Translations under genes and position numbers: made by a program
In this document: one piece after another, positions 1-11,911 of the stretch
Layout: every line of letters starts with the position of its first letter
Position numbering within the stretch: the first letter of the stretch is position 1
Assembly: GCA_964035575.1 (NCBI GenBank)
Contig: OZ037848.1
Span: 1,426,001 to 1,490,000 of the forward strand
Length of the DNA: 64,000 nt
Direction: 5' to 3'
Source: Rhynchopus sp. YZ270_cl-10
Lineage: Eukaryota; Euglenozoa; Diplonemea; Diplonemida; Diplonemidae
The notes under the pieces: generated by a model
Databases searched by the model: none
What the model was told of the DNA's origin: nothing
Seen by the model: only the letters and a program-made list of their open reading frames with translations

Positions 1-569
1 CTCGAACAGCGACGCCTCGGAGTCAAGAAGCAATGGGAGATGGTGTTTCCTGTCGGTCACGTGTGATCACGTGTGGTCCAACAAAGTCGAGATACAGTAG
101 GGGGTAGATGACTACACCTCGAACAGTTGGGAGGGGGAAAAGGGATGGGGTTATGGGGTTCACAGAATGGTAGTAAAGTCAATCTCGCTTACGGGCGCGT
201 CATCAGTCTTCTTACTCCGCTTTGTCGGTGGTTCGTTCTCCCCCTCCGGATTCTCCCTCACCAGCACTCCTCCCTGTTCGCCCTCAGTTTTTTGTACAGC
301 GAGGTGGCGCGGTGAATGTTCACAGGTCCCATATTGTGCCGACGTGCACAAGTGACGAACCCCATATCGGAGAATGTTCCCTCGCACTGGCACGAGTGAG
401 GGGGGATGCGGGTCAGCTTCACAGCGGTCAGCCAAAACGGACTTCTTCTTGTGTCGAATTCCCAGGGTAAAATATAGGGTCATAAAGTACGGATTTGGGC
501 GCCAAAAAGTACGTCAAAAAGTACAAAAGTACAAAGTACAAAAAGTACAACGTACACGTACTCTGCCAA

Positions 570-603
<34 letters not shown>

Positions 604-606
604 CTA
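1..606. other. Left flank without a supported gene, ending in a C28 tract
   Basis: I see no convincing coding sequence here; the open frames overlap on both strands and have no recognisable domain. Positions 480-560 hold a loose AAAGTAC tandem repeat. A run of 28 C residues (575-602) follows, then TCTA. The TA at 605-606 is the left flanking dinucleotide of the transposon that starts at 607. Confidence 0.6.
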
Positions 607-1738
607 GGGGCCGTAATGGCCTTACACGGCGGGGTCCACACACCCGAGGGTCCGTAAATTTTACGGACCCTCTTTACGGACCCTCAAGTGCGGACCCGGG
701 TCCGTAATTACGTGGTCTAAGGTGGGAAATCACTGTTTGGATGTGTGACTGCTGGTCGAAAAGCCCTGGGAGCAAACCGAGTGGTACACAGGTACCACAT
801 GATAGACCATGATCATGTGGGCCTATCCCAAGTTACATACCGAAAAAAGTCGTGAGCTCGGTTAGTTGTCAAAGACGTCTTCCACCATGCACTGAGGAGA
901 TAATGATCCAACAATTTACAAGAAAGATTACTTAACCTACTGCTGGAAATTGCCAGGTCGTAGTAACACACAAAGTGTGCCTCCGTTCGGGAAGACCGGA
1001 TATTCTAGAGACCAAAAAGGCCTCAAGAATATCTTCCGGTAGTCAAGGTATAACCGAGTGAACGGCCCAAGACCCCCGTGGAGAAGTTAAATGTTGTAAT
1101 GCTATCAAGTAGAAACTGCGAACACTGTCTTACCCTCCTCAATACATGGTGGAATATTTCTTTGACAACAAACCGAGCTCAAGAGTTTTTAAACTTCCCT
1201 GAGGGAATGCGAGACGCAAAATTTACCACCAGACCCTGTCTTCGTGCACCTTCGGTGCAACGCTGCAGACAGGCCAAACTGCGTTGGACTCAGAGGAATG
1301 CCTGCTGTGCAGTGTATCAATGAGAACCAAGTCCCAGCAACAAGGGGCGCCTTTTGGCGGGCGTTGTTGAGGGTGTTTGGGGTGCAAAGTTTTCCACAAT
1401 TTTGATGCGCGGGTACAGAAGTGTTGTCTTGTTCTTTCATCTTTAGGAATGTAAATGTCAATCGCGTTTAACTACCACGAGGGCTTGTTCAGTGAACCCA
1501 CAAGGGGTCGAAGGGGGTTGGTTATCCCATAGCTATCAAAGGTTGTGTCGACCAGGCTAATCCACTATGTTACGCTGTACGTTGTTAAATCCGAAGAAAT
1601 AACACTTTAGCAGCCGCAGGAAGTTTGTTAAAAAGAGTGCCTCACGCTACACAAACCACCACCCGCGATTGACTTAGATGTTATAACAAAGAGAATTCAG
1701 AACAAAACAACACCCTGCCCCATACACACTAAATTGTC

Positions 1739-1970
1739 ATGCTTCAAGAGCATGCCTGGGCCAAAATTACTGTTGACCAAAAAGGCAACAAGACCACCCA
1801 CAAGGAGTGTGAATTGTGCACTGGTTTTCTGGGGGAACGCAATATTTTCTTGTGTCTAGTCCTCCGCAAGCAGAGGACAGACTTTCCGGAAGGTTTCCAA
1901 AGTCGAATTTCTTGCACTAGCTATGCTCCCTTGGTTAATGGCTATAGCAGTGACTGACTAAGTGTACCCA
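1739..1970 (+). other. Conserved hairpin-rich block inside the nested element
   Basis: This stretch is nearly identical to 55228-55415 in the second element, while the surrounding DNA has drifted. It contains three short hairpins retained in both copies: CATGCT-tcaag-AGCATG, GTCCTC-cgcaagca-GAGGAC, and a 9 bp stem CACTAGCTAT/ATAGCAGTG with a bulged A. The block ends in GACTGACTAAGTG. Only two copies are available, so I cannot tell whether this is a structured RNA, a transposition signal or simple recency. The strand is arbitrary. Confidence 0.4.
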
Positions 1971-2677
1971 CCCCCCTCCACCAAGATCTTCGTCCGCAAA
2001 CTCAGAATAGATTGATGCGGGTAGATTTTGAGTTGTTGAATGTCGGACCGCGGTGAAGCTTCTCATCGCAATCGCGGGTGCAGTTCAGACTTCACGATCC
2101 TGTATAAGTGTAAATGTGGGGTGTGATTAAGTTATGGTATACAAACGTAGTAGTCGGGAAAGGTGAGGTTAATAAAAAAGGCTATTTATTGCCGTGAAAT
2201 AAGATAGATTTTTTCCACGCTACAGGTCGAGAGAGTGACCTGCTGCACAAATGGTTCGAGTGAAGCGAGGTGAATTATGTGAAGCAGGTAACGAGCGCCT
2301 GTGGAACCAAATAGAAACGTAACACTCATCACACGATAAAACCCATGGGAGAGGTTGTGGTGAAACGCACACACCTCGACCTGAGGAGTGGCTCTGCAGC
2401 GCGGTTCGTCCCCAGAACCGCAAGTGTGTTCAAAATGCTTTGTTTCTATTTCCTCCTTCATGTCATGAGGTGACACAAAATGATTGGTGCGTAAAAAAAT
2501 AGCTATTTAATAGTGTGAACATTACGCGTTTATTTCGAGTTGAAAACACGAACAAGTTGAAATATGCGGCATTTTTTTGTTCAATCTTCACTAGTAACTG
2601 AAAGTTAAACATAATTACATACCTTGTCTTCCCCGTAACCTGCGCCTTCGCTGCTTTTAAGGTGCTTTCTCTGGGTG

Positions 2678-2718
2678 CCCAGTACCCAGTACCCAGTACC
2701 CAGTACCCAGTACCCAGT
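2678..2718. repeat. CCCAGTA microsatellite
   Basis: About six tandem copies of a 7 bp unit (CCCAGTA). The same unit is amplified in the related element at 54417-54461, but at the opposite end of its core. Confidence 0.85.
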
Positions 2719-3407
2719 CACAGGTACACAGATACACAGGTACACAGGTAAAACCCGTTAAAATTGTGTGTGAAAGTTAAAAATAGCTATATTTGCATTT
2801 CATTGAGGACACATAGGCCCACCAAGGGCAATTTTGTGATGTCAAAAAAAATTTTTTTTCGGCCCAAAAATTGACTTGTTTTCGGTAAAACCCACTAAAA
2901 ATTGTGGTACTCTAAACTGCGTTTTAGACCCCCACAGATGCTCAAAAGTGCCAAATTTTGCTTTTAATGGCCTCAAATCGTCGAAATTAGCCCTAAACGG
3001 GGGCAAAAAAAATTTTTCGAGAGTCCCTTTCCCTGGGAGGCTCCGTAATTACGGACCCTAGGGTACGTAATGACACTCCGTAAAGAGGGAGTGTCCTAAC
3101 ATGCCGTTTTACGGACCCTCGGGGTGTGCGGACCCCGCCGTGTAAGGAAGGGTGAAGCCAAACCACAAAAAACGGGAAAAACTACTTTTGACCAGGGAAA
3201 AATGCCAAAATCCACCTCAAAAACACCCTGGGACCCCCTGTCGGGCAAAAATTGGCACCAGAACCATGAAAAATGCAAAAAAAATGGTGAAATATGGTGA
3301 AATATGGTGAAATATGAGGTAAAATGGGTGAGGGTTGGGAGGGTACTTTTTACAAATTTTCTGATCCCCCCCGTCTCCCCTCTTATGCACAAAACTGGCT
3401 AGATATG

Positions 3408-4592
3408 TTATGTGCCCCTCCCCCTCTTCCCCTTTCCCCTTGGTCTGTGCACTCTCAGTGTCTGCTTGTCCGATGGCGGGGTGTACGTCTCCGTGGCAAT
3501 AGCCTTGGCAACGTCCTTCTTCAGTAGTGGCTGAGTAGCAGGGAGCCCCAATTTCTCATACTGTTCACGAAGCTCGTGGGATTTAAACTTCTTAGCGAGT
3601 CTGTTTTCCTCCGCCACCTTAGTGTCCACTGCGTGTATCCTCTTGTACACTTCTCGGATTGACTCCACAGGCTCCTTCTGTGCAGCAACTATGTCTTTCA
3701 TTTTTAATGGGATGTGGGCCAATGATTTGGAGTTGTATCCCCACATGGCCAGGCCGAGAACAGTGCATGGGTTCGTCTGATTCATGAGCCTGCCAGAGCC
3801 CCAAGCAAGGTAGCCGTTAAACCCCTCGACATAGTCGTTGGTGCATGCGGTAGCGTTTCTCTGGGCTTCTGTGGCGTTCGAAGGCTGTGGCCAAGAAGAG
3901 AGGTAGCGGGTCCACGTTTCCTCCATCACTCCCGCAGTTTCCTTCAGGAGCTTCTTGAACTTCACGACGTTACCCTTTGTTGTGGCTATTGTTTTGGCCT
4001 GGGTAACGCCGACCAGCTCCTCAGACACCCACTCAGGAAACACCCCCTTTTTCAATACAGAGATGAGCTCTGTAATGGCAGGGTACCCAACTTCTTCGGC
4101 GTACTTGGAGTTTTTAACTCCGTCCTTCTTCAGGTACTGCAATGCCTTCAGAAAAAAGGCATTCACAAGTGTGAGCACCGCAAGCACAAGGCGGGTTTCC
4201 CTGTCTTCGAGGAGGTGCTCCAGGGCATCATTCTCAATGGTGAGATGTCCCTTAGCCACCAAGTCCTTGTACCTGCCAGTGTGGTGCAAGATACGGGCAG
4301 CATGCGTACTAATGTACGCAAAACGGCTGCCGACTTCACGCTGCAGAGTCATGCCCGCCGGCCATCTGCCTTCTTCCGCAATGGCGTAAGCCCTCACTGC
4401 CGACCCGCTCTTCTTCGTCCACGCAGTTGCTCCGGCGTCACAAGCGGTGGCGAAGCTTCCGATCCAGGTCTTGAGACGGTCTGAGCCGTCGTCAAGTGTA
4501 TTATCCAGACCATCAAGCAAAACCGTCTCGGTTTGGTAAGCGTCCGAAAGTGTCCAAGCGTCCCCACTCTTGCATTGGGGTTTGGGGTGCAT
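3408..4592 (-). CDS. Transposase-like protein of the outer TIR element (394 aa)
   Basis: This is the only sizeable ORF in the outer transposon, with an ATG at 4590-4592 and a TAA at 3408-3410. I do not recognise a catalytic triad with confidence. Around residues 255-300 the protein reads CTNDYVEGFNGYLAWGSG, then a hydrophobic stretch and YNSKSLAHI. This recalls the 'TND..E..NG' segment near the C-terminus of transposase-like proteins that are common and poorly named in protist, cnidarian and fungal genomes. The C-terminus is very basic (RGKGKRGRG). The start codon lies in the tandemly duplicated segment, so the true N-terminus may be longer or spliced. Its position between the element's ends supports a transposition role, but the family assignment is inference. 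Confidence 0.45.
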   Translation of the reverse strand: MHPKPQCKSGDAWTLSDAYQTETVLLDGLDNTLDDGSDRLKTWIGSFATACDAGATAWTKKSGSAVRAYAIAEEGRWPAGMTLQREVGSRFAYISTHAARILHHTGRYKDLVAKGHLTIENDALEHLLEDRETRLVLAVLTLVNAFFLKALQYLKKDGVKNSKYAEEVGYPAITELISVLKKGVFPEWVSEELVGVTQAKTIATTKGNVVKFKKLLKETAGVMEETWTRYLSSWPQPSNATEAQRNATACTNDYVEGFNGYLAWGSGRLMNQTNPCTVLGLAMWGYNSKSLAHIPLKMKDIVAAQKEPVESIREVYKRIHAVDTKVAEENRLAKKFKSHELREQYEKLGLPATQPLLKKDVAKAIATETYTPPSDKQTLRVHRPRGKGKRGRGT

Positions 4593-5312
4593 CCCTTAAC
4601 GTACTTTCCCCCAAACATGGTGGGTTACACCCCCCAGGAGGTGGCAGGATGACATGTGGGGGTCCTTGGAGGCCAACGACGTGTACTTACAACTTTAACT
4701 TGAAAAAAAATATGAAAAAATACGCAAAAAACGCAGCAAAATCGGGCTAAAATAGGGCCTCGGAGCCCAAAAAAACCCAAAAAAATGTCATATTTTCGAC
4801 TGATAAAGCCCCAAAAACACATATAAACACCCTGATAACCCCAGAAAAATCATTTTGGGTGTGTTTTGGACACTTTAGATGACGCTACAGCACTTTGGGT
4901 GGTCATGCAACACATGCGGGGTATTTGAGGGAAAGGTGCGTTTTGCAACCGTTACGCAACCGTTACGCGATGCAAGAGTGGATTTTGGGGCGCATCCCTC
5001 GACGTACTTTCCCCCAAACATGGTGGGTTACACCCCCCATGAAGTGGCAGGATGACATGCGGGGGTCCTTGGAGGCCACAGACATGTACTTACAACTTTA
5101 AATTGGATTTTTTTTTGAAAAAAAACTCAAAAAATACGGTAAAATTGGGCAAAAATGGGGCCTTCACGGCCTTTTGCCACAAAAATAAACCCATTTTCGA
5201 CGAAATTTTCCCCAAAATCACATAGAAATACCCATACAAACCCCAAAAAAATCGATTTGGGTGTGTTTTCGACACCTTAGACGACTCCAAGTCACTTTAA
5301 AGTTCCATGCAA
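4580..5312. repeat. Tandem duplication of a ~400 bp unit
   Basis: Unit 1 (about 4580-4912) and unit 2 (about 4983-5312) share GACGTACTTTCCCCCAAACA, the stretch around TGGGTTACACCCCCCA, GGGGGTCCTTGGAGGCCA, TGTACTTACAACTTTAA and GGGTGTGTTTTSGACACYTTAG in the same order and spacing, with a period of about 403 bp. They diverge in the A-rich middle. The duplication lies between the transposase-like ORF and the right TIR. Confidence 0.8.
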
Positions 5313-5686
5313 GAGTAAGCCTTAAATCGGCCTTTTTCCGTTACATTTTTGTTACATGTTTTGGAGTCATTTTTTCAAAAAAAACCAAATTGTTTTTGTC
5401 CCTAAGTCGTCCATTGGTGGTTTCAGTGGGTTCTCTGACCTAGATCGTAGATCCCAGGGTGTACCCCGCCGGTTTTTTGCAGATTTATTAACTTTTTCCG
5501 GGAAAAAAGTGAAAATATTCAAAAAGCTTCACCCTTCCTTAAGGCCATTACGCCCCCTACCCCCCCCCTCCACTCCAGCACCAGAGGAGGACCTCCCCCC
5601 CAACCTCCCTTGGACACATTTCTTTTTTTGTACCCCCCTCTTCTTCCCCCCCTTTTTTTTTGTATTTTTCCTCTCTTCTCCTTTTA

Positions 5687-8600
5687 ATGGATGACAGCCG
5701 GGTGGCTGGGATGGAGCATTTCATTGCTGGGTTGTCTCATGCAGATGGGGCCAGGCGAACACGATCTGTAGAAAACATACAAAGCAAATGGAAGTACGGG
5801 CTGTCCCCACGCGAGGCCATGGTAGGGAGCAGCCCACTCATGGCAGGCCTCCTTGCGTTCCTTACCAAAGCAGGCCCAGCAGCGACGAGCCCATCCGTTG
5901 CCAAGGCAGTGCACCTCTTAGAAGAATTCTCCCGACACCCCACCTCCGCTCGCCTCTTGATCAGGGAGAATGCGGTACGGACTATACAGGATTTTCTTGT
6001 CGCAGTTCCTGGGGTGCTTGCAGAGGCTCTGCAGACTGTGATAGACAATCTGTTGCGATTGCAAGGTGAGACCGGGCATAGCGTTGTAGAAGAAGAAGCG
6101 ATCCGGGCGTATGAAATTAAAGAGGATAGGGAAGTGCAGGAAAGAGAGGCAAAGGTGGGGCGGGTGAACGCAAAGCTGCGCGACAGGGTGCGTGGGGTGC
6201 GGTTCCTCGGCGGGGCGGTGCAGAGTGACTGGGAGGCGGACCCGTTGCTGTCGGAGCTTCGTGTGCGGATATCGCACAGCAACCCATCTGTTGCGTTGAG
6301 CGGTGCCATGCAGCTGCATCGGTTCATTCACTGTCATATCCCTTCCATTTGGCATACAGAATGCTCAACGATTTTAGAGGTTGCGGAATTGCTGCCAATC
6401 ATTGCACGGCGTGTTGCAAAAGACGGAGACGTGATGGAAGACACTGCGACACTGCATCAACTCCTCCGTTGTGCCGCAGCGTTCGTTGCCTTTGCATTGA
6501 AAAGAACCGGCCGCTGTGGGTCCGAACAAGAACGGGTCGTGTTTGCCGCGCTTTTTATAGCCTTGCTCTCCTCCTGCACGCACCTCCAGGTAGGTGAACT
6601 CCGCACCAAATGCCTGAGTCTGCTCCAACAGATCCTCCCCTCGCTTGCTTCAGGGGTCGGCGAACTGGTCTTCCTCGAAGAACACAACGGCATCACCACC
6701 ATCTCCGATTCATTCACAAAGGTCCTATTCGGAATGGCAACAAACCTGGTAAAGGGGATTGAACACAAAGAGACGGGACCTTGCGCGCCGGCAACTTCAT
6801 TGGAGATTAAGGTTATTGCTGGAGTACTACAACGTCTTGCAGAACACTTGGCACAATTGAAGGGTGAGGATGAAGATCAGATGATATCAAAATCCAACGA
6901 TTTTTCCTCCTTTCTCCTCTTATTGCTAGATTTTGGTGAAGGGAGAGGCTGCGCAGGGAGCCTTCAAGAACGGCATCCACGCACTTCAGCGGATCTCTGG
7001 GATGCTGTGAAACGGATTGCCTCTTCTAAACAGAGCTGTCCTGAGCTGGGTACCATTTGCAGCAACGTTCTTGAGAAGGTTTCGCCACAGATGCCACCAA
7101 ATGCAGAGGCGCTATGCGAAGCGTCAGCATTAGTGCAGCGAGATGCTGCTGTTATATTTGAGGCATTGTCTTGCTCGGAATCGCATGAAACGACGTTGGA
7201 TGCGCTGTCTGCGTTGACCGCGTTGTTTTGTGTATCCAGCGGCGACGTTGTGCGTGCCATGGCGGGTTCAGAAATGAAGTCAGGTCTGGGCCGTTTTCTT
7301 TGTGCCCCGCCATCCGCGTTTTTGGACACGGCATGTCTTCTTGGGGTATGCGATTTTTTGAATAAGGCACTGAAAGAATCGTCAACTGAAGTGGTTCTGT
7401 CGGTGCTTGGGTTGATACAACAGTATGCCATAGGGAATATATTTAAAGGCAATTCAACCATGCTCGAAACGTCTCCTGAATCGGTGGCCGCATTGCTGCG
7501 GTTGACAAACAAAATTGTTGATGTGCTTTCAGAGAGGTGTTGCTATGACCAGATTGTCCGTTTTCTGGCAGAATCGGATCTGTTGTTGTCTGTAACACTC
7601 CTAGTGGAGACGCTGTTAAAGGGCATGGCGAAAACACCGAGAACCTTTTTGGAGTGGTGTGTCGTTGATGTGCACGATGGCGGGTCGCATACGGCAAGCG
7701 ATTTAGTGTGGGTTCTGCATGAGTGTGTTGCGTGTCAGAAGGTGGGGTTGCAGGCGATTTGCGCAGGAACGTTGACACCGGAGTTTGAAGGAAACGCAGA
7801 AAACATTGTTGCAAAGAACTCTGCCGCGCTATCGAAGCAATGTACGCTAGGATCCGGTGTTTTTGGCGGATCCGGAACCATTTTCACCTCTGCCTCCAAA
7901 CTATCGACCTCCGCCTTCCACTCCACCCTCTTCGACACTGTCGGGCTTGCCACACACTACCTCACCCTTCTCAACGGCAACACCCGAAGCATCACGCTCC
8001 CCGACCATTTCGATTCACTTCGTTGTTTCCCTGCACAGTATCTCACCGTTTTGGCATTCCATTTGGAGAATGCGCATTTTTTTAGCTTTTTGGAACGCTT
8101 TCCTGAGGCAATCAATAGTGCCGTCGACATTGTATCGCTCTACAGAATGGAAGGGGAGAAGGCAGGGGAGGTGGGGGAGACTGCGGGGAGGTGCTTTGTT
8201 GGTGCAGTAAGGCTGTTGATGGTGGTGTTACAGCGTGCTGTTGAGGCGAGGGGGAAAGGGGGTGTTGGTGAGGACCAGGCCACCGCCCTGGAGGCGCAGC
8301 TCAGTGTCTTCTCAGACCTTGTCGTGCCAGATCTGACCGCTATCGCAGTCACCGCGTCAGCTCGTTGCCGTTTCTCCATTCTGCCCTCTCTATTTGCGTT
8401 GTTCACCATCGCCTCGAAGGTGGATTCGACACGTGTTGTGCTCTCACCCAGTACTCCTCAAGGCCAGGCCTTCTGGGGTGCCCTCTTCGTTGAAGCCATC
8501 GCCGCAATGCGTAGTGTTAAAGGGCTCGAGGAGGAACGCCAGTTCTTCTCCAAATACAGCAATTTTGAGTGGATTCGTGCAATGTGGGAGTACATCTTGG

Positions 8601-10551
8601 TGTGTGGGGCGAATGAGAGTTTTTATTGCGCGTTTTTGGAGCAAATTGTGAGTCGACAGAAGGAAGGGTGCAAAAACCTTTTTCTGCAGTTTTGTGTTGC
8701 TTCTAGTGAGTGTGGGGCTTCTTCGTCGTCGTCTTCCTCTGCGGCATTCAACTTTGCGCAGAACTGCCGTGAAATACAAAAGCTTGCTTTTTGCGGAATC
8801 TGCAACATCACCGCAACAGAAGCTCTATACCTCAGAGCACCCGATCTGCGAGAACGCGCCACTCAGGAACGGCTGCTTCGGAGCTGCGCGCGCTTTCTTG
8901 TCGATGGCAATGCGACGACTGTACAGCGCACCTCTGCTGGGCTCTTTCTCTCTACTGCTTTGAACACAGATCGGAACACCTGGGGGACGGTGTTGAATGC
9001 AGACACGTCAGCTCCACCTCTTGCCTCATTGCTTTGCGAGGCCTTGCTTCATCTGGACGGTGTTGCTGCTATAGAGGAAGGTGGTGGAGGTGGAGGTGGA
9101 GGTGGAGGTGGAGGTGGAGGTGGTACCATCCCCCCCATACAGCATGCTCTAGGGGCCGTTCTCTCCGTCGCAAGTGGGGCAAAAACGCATTTTACCTCGT
9201 CACCCCAGTTCACGCAGCTTCTGAGAGAGTTCGCGCAAAGCGCCGGGGAGAGTGGTAAGCATTGCTACATTTTTACCTCGCTTTTGGCGGATTTTGGAGG
9301 GAAGAAAGAAGGGTTTTTTGAGGAGCAGCGTGACAGTGAGTGGCTGTCCCTGCTGGGGGGCGCGTTGCTTCAGGCGTTGCAGAAGGTGAAGATCCCTCAG
9401 GCGACGGGGAGGCAGCTGAGGGCGCAGCACAAAACGTCGCTCGCTGTGTTGCAGTTGGTGCGCGCCTTTTTGCTGTCGTGCGCACCGCATGACAGTGTTG
9501 CGGCTGTGTTTGCGGCAGTGGTGGGGTTGTTCTGTGGGGTGCAGTTTTCGGAGTTTGGCGTGCACCCTGTCGTGCAAGGTGTGTTGGGGTGTGTCGGGTG
9601 CTGTGGCGGGGCAGAGAAGTTGCTTCCGCTGCTGCGTGGGAGAACGCAGGAGTTGGCTGCAGGGCTGGGAACTCTTCTTGGAGCTGCCGTTGAAAGCGGC
9701 CACGACGGCTGGTGCGACGTGCTCGCACGCACCCTCGCAGAAGTGTCGCATTCAGCTACGGGGCAGGCCTGGCTGCTCTCGATCCCACACTTCTGGGACC
9801 TGCTGCTCGGCACGCAGCAGTGCGCCGCGGCACTCCTGGAGGCAGCACCCCTGCACACAACGACGCTTATGAGAAACATCTGCTTTTTGAAACAAAACAA
9901 GCTCCAAGCAATCCGGCAGCAACGTTTCATCGACGCTCTTCTTACGGTATGCAAAAAACCCCCCTTGGGAATGGTCAATATCAAAACAGAGGAGGGGGCA
10001 CCACGTTTTGTTTTTGGGGTAAGGACAGTCTGGTACCCCCCAGGTTTGCATTTTGGACAGTTCAGAACCACACCGGTACCTTTCACTGCGGGAAAAGGCC
10101 GCGTGCATCCCCTTGCCCCTCCAGCTTCTGCAGCATAAGTCTCACCGAGACTTGGTTCCTTTCTTCTCTCCTTAGCTCCCACCAATATGGCTTGGGGTGT
10201 TTTGGGTTAAACTTCAGATCACTTTGCCAACAACACAAACCACAGAACGTGACGTGCACGAAGGCATCGTCCCTGGCGGTGCAGATGAAGTGGCTGTCGC
10301 TCTCTGCCTTATGGGCGCTTGTGTACAACATGCAACGTGCGAAGCAGCAGCTGCGCCCCCTCGTGCTGCCGGCCCTGCACGACGCATTGCCTCTTGCACA
10401 GCGCCACCTCGACATCGAGCGCCGGGCTGCGGACGGCCTCACGCACACCGGAACCACCACACCGCTGCCAGACAGCGCTGTGCAAGAGCTTGCGCTTGTC
10501 CATGACATCGTGACCCAGATTGAGACACTCCTGTCGCTCTTTGAGGGCTAA
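5687..10551 (+). CDS. Rotatin-like armadillo/HEAT-repeat protein (about 1,521 aa)
   Basis: Two exons, 5687-9946 and 10246-10551, are joined in phase 0 across a GTATGC...CACAG intron of 299 bp. The N-terminal 105 residues match the pattern of the rotatin N-terminal domain: a short helix, 'RSVENIQSKWKYGL', a leucine-rich helix, then 'HPTSARLLIRENAV'. The last exon has 'LSLSALWALVYNMQRAK', which resembles the rotatin/Ana3 C-terminus. Between these lie helical, armadillo-like segments without other named domains. A glycine run (residues about 1132-1148) is encoded by a GGTGGA repeat at 9081-9123. Rotatin acts in centriole and basal-body assembly, so this implies a flagellated organism. Human rotatin is about 2,200 aa, so this version is short. 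ATG 5687 is chosen because the frame upstream is a pyrimidine leader; M at 5711 is an alternative. Confidence 0.6.
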
Positions 10552-11911
10552 GCAAAGACAGAGAAGCATACAGACGGTCGACAGAGGCCCTTCCTTTAAT
10601 ACCAATGGTTATTGAAAGCGATGTGGGCAGTGAGAGACATTTGAGGGGAGGGAGGGGTGTGTGGGGAGGTGGGGTTTTTGGGCGGGAATGGGATGTGTGT
10701 GAAGTGTGTGTCCAAAAAAAAAAAAAAAAAAGGGAACAATCTGGTGCTATCCGGGGGGCGGCGTTTCACAAAGTTTCACAAAATGTCACAAAATTTCAAT
10801 CCTATGCACAACGTGTCACAACGTTTCGCAACGTTTCACAACGTTTCACAACGTTTCACAACTTTTCACAACTATATGTTGTGAAAAGTTGTGAAACGTT
10901 GTGAAAAGTTGTGAATAGTTGTGAAAAGCTGTGAAAAGTTGTGATTTTGATTGAAATTTTGCGAAACTTTGTGAAAAGTTGTGAATAGTTGTGAAAAGTT
11001 GTGATTTTGATTGAAATTTTGTGAGCCCGTTTTTTTATTTTTATAGGGGCTTTCTGAAGGGGGGTTGGGGCATGGGTAGTGGTCACGGTGGGAACACGAC
11101 AGAGCTTATTGTAACCACAGGATGCGCCGATTTTGACTGAACACGGCTGAGCCCTTCCGCGACAATGTGTGATTTATGGTATGTACTTCCCCAAAACAAC
11201 TCAAATGGCTATCAAAGCGCCAACCTCATCAAATCTATACCGTGTCTTATTAATATTGGTACCCCAGAAATAAAGAATACCAAGTACGCAACAACTGCGC
11301 AACAAGTACGCAAAATGGGGGCTTCATTTTTACTTTGTCGGTATTTTTTGGGGTTTTTTGGTTTTAGGGTTCCAGAAGCCAGTTTGTGCACAATATTTGC
11401 GAAAGCGTATTGTATGTGTAACTCCCGAAGGAGCATGTTGGCGGAATGGACGGTGTCCATTCCGCGGCCAGTATCCACATACGCAGCCACTGAAACGACA
11501 ACTGCAGGGCCGCCCCCACCGGTCCGTGCTTCAATCCAGAAACAAAGTACTGGTTCAGCTCCAGGATGAGGCCCGCCGAGTCGTTGCGGATACGGTCCGC
11601 CTACTCCTCGACCGTCTCCGCAACCACCGGGTCCTTCACCCACATGTCCAGTTCATCTGTAGTTGTTTGTGGGTTGGTGCGTGGTGGTGGCGGTCCGTTC
11701 TCAGCCACAGCATGTGATGTCATGTCATGTGCGTGTCGCGAATTATTGCGATTTTTTGCGATTCGCATTCCGGGTTTTGCGAATTTTGTGCCCTGTACCC
11801 CTGATCACCCCAAGAGGTCTTGTTCAAGCGGAACGAAAAAAATTCTCTCTTCAAAACTCAAATTTCCCTCATATTTTTGTTTGTACACTTTTCCCAAGGT
11901 AAAATCCCTAC

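Larger units (their letters stand above)
625..3142. mobile_element. Non-coding 2.5 kb TA-flanked TIR element nested in the left TIR of the outer transposon
   Basis: The ends are CACGGCGGGGTCC at 625 and its reverse complement ending at 3142. The inverted repeat extends about 100 bp with gaps and contains repeated GGGTCCGTAA modules (650-715 and 3040-3125). TA lies at 623-624 and 3143-3144. The intact right TIR of the outer element at 5530-5550 reads GGCCTTAAGGAAGG across the matching point, so the insertion duplicated TA exactly. No credible transposase ORF is present, so the element is presumably non-autonomous. Its core is collinear with the element at 54301-55970. Confidence 0.8.
607..5557. 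mobile_element. TA-flanked DNA transposon with terminal inverted repeats and a transposase-like ORF
   Basis: The left end (607, GGGGCCGTAATGGCC) and the right end (5557, reading inwards on the minus strand GGGGGCGTAATGGCC) form an inverted repeat. It continues as TTAAGGAAGGGTGAAGC on the right. On the left it is interrupted after TTA by the nested element at 625-3142 and resumes at 3145. Weaker similarity extends about 100 bp further, to ACCCTGGGA on both sides. TA lies at 605-606 and 5558-5559, next to C tracts, so the duplicated target was probably TA inside a C run. Without the nested element it is about 2.4 kb. It carries one minus-strand ORF (3408-4592) and a tandem duplication (4580-5312). 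A TA duplication suggests the Tc1/mariner-like group or another TA-targeting superfamily, but I could not assign it. Confidence 0.75.
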
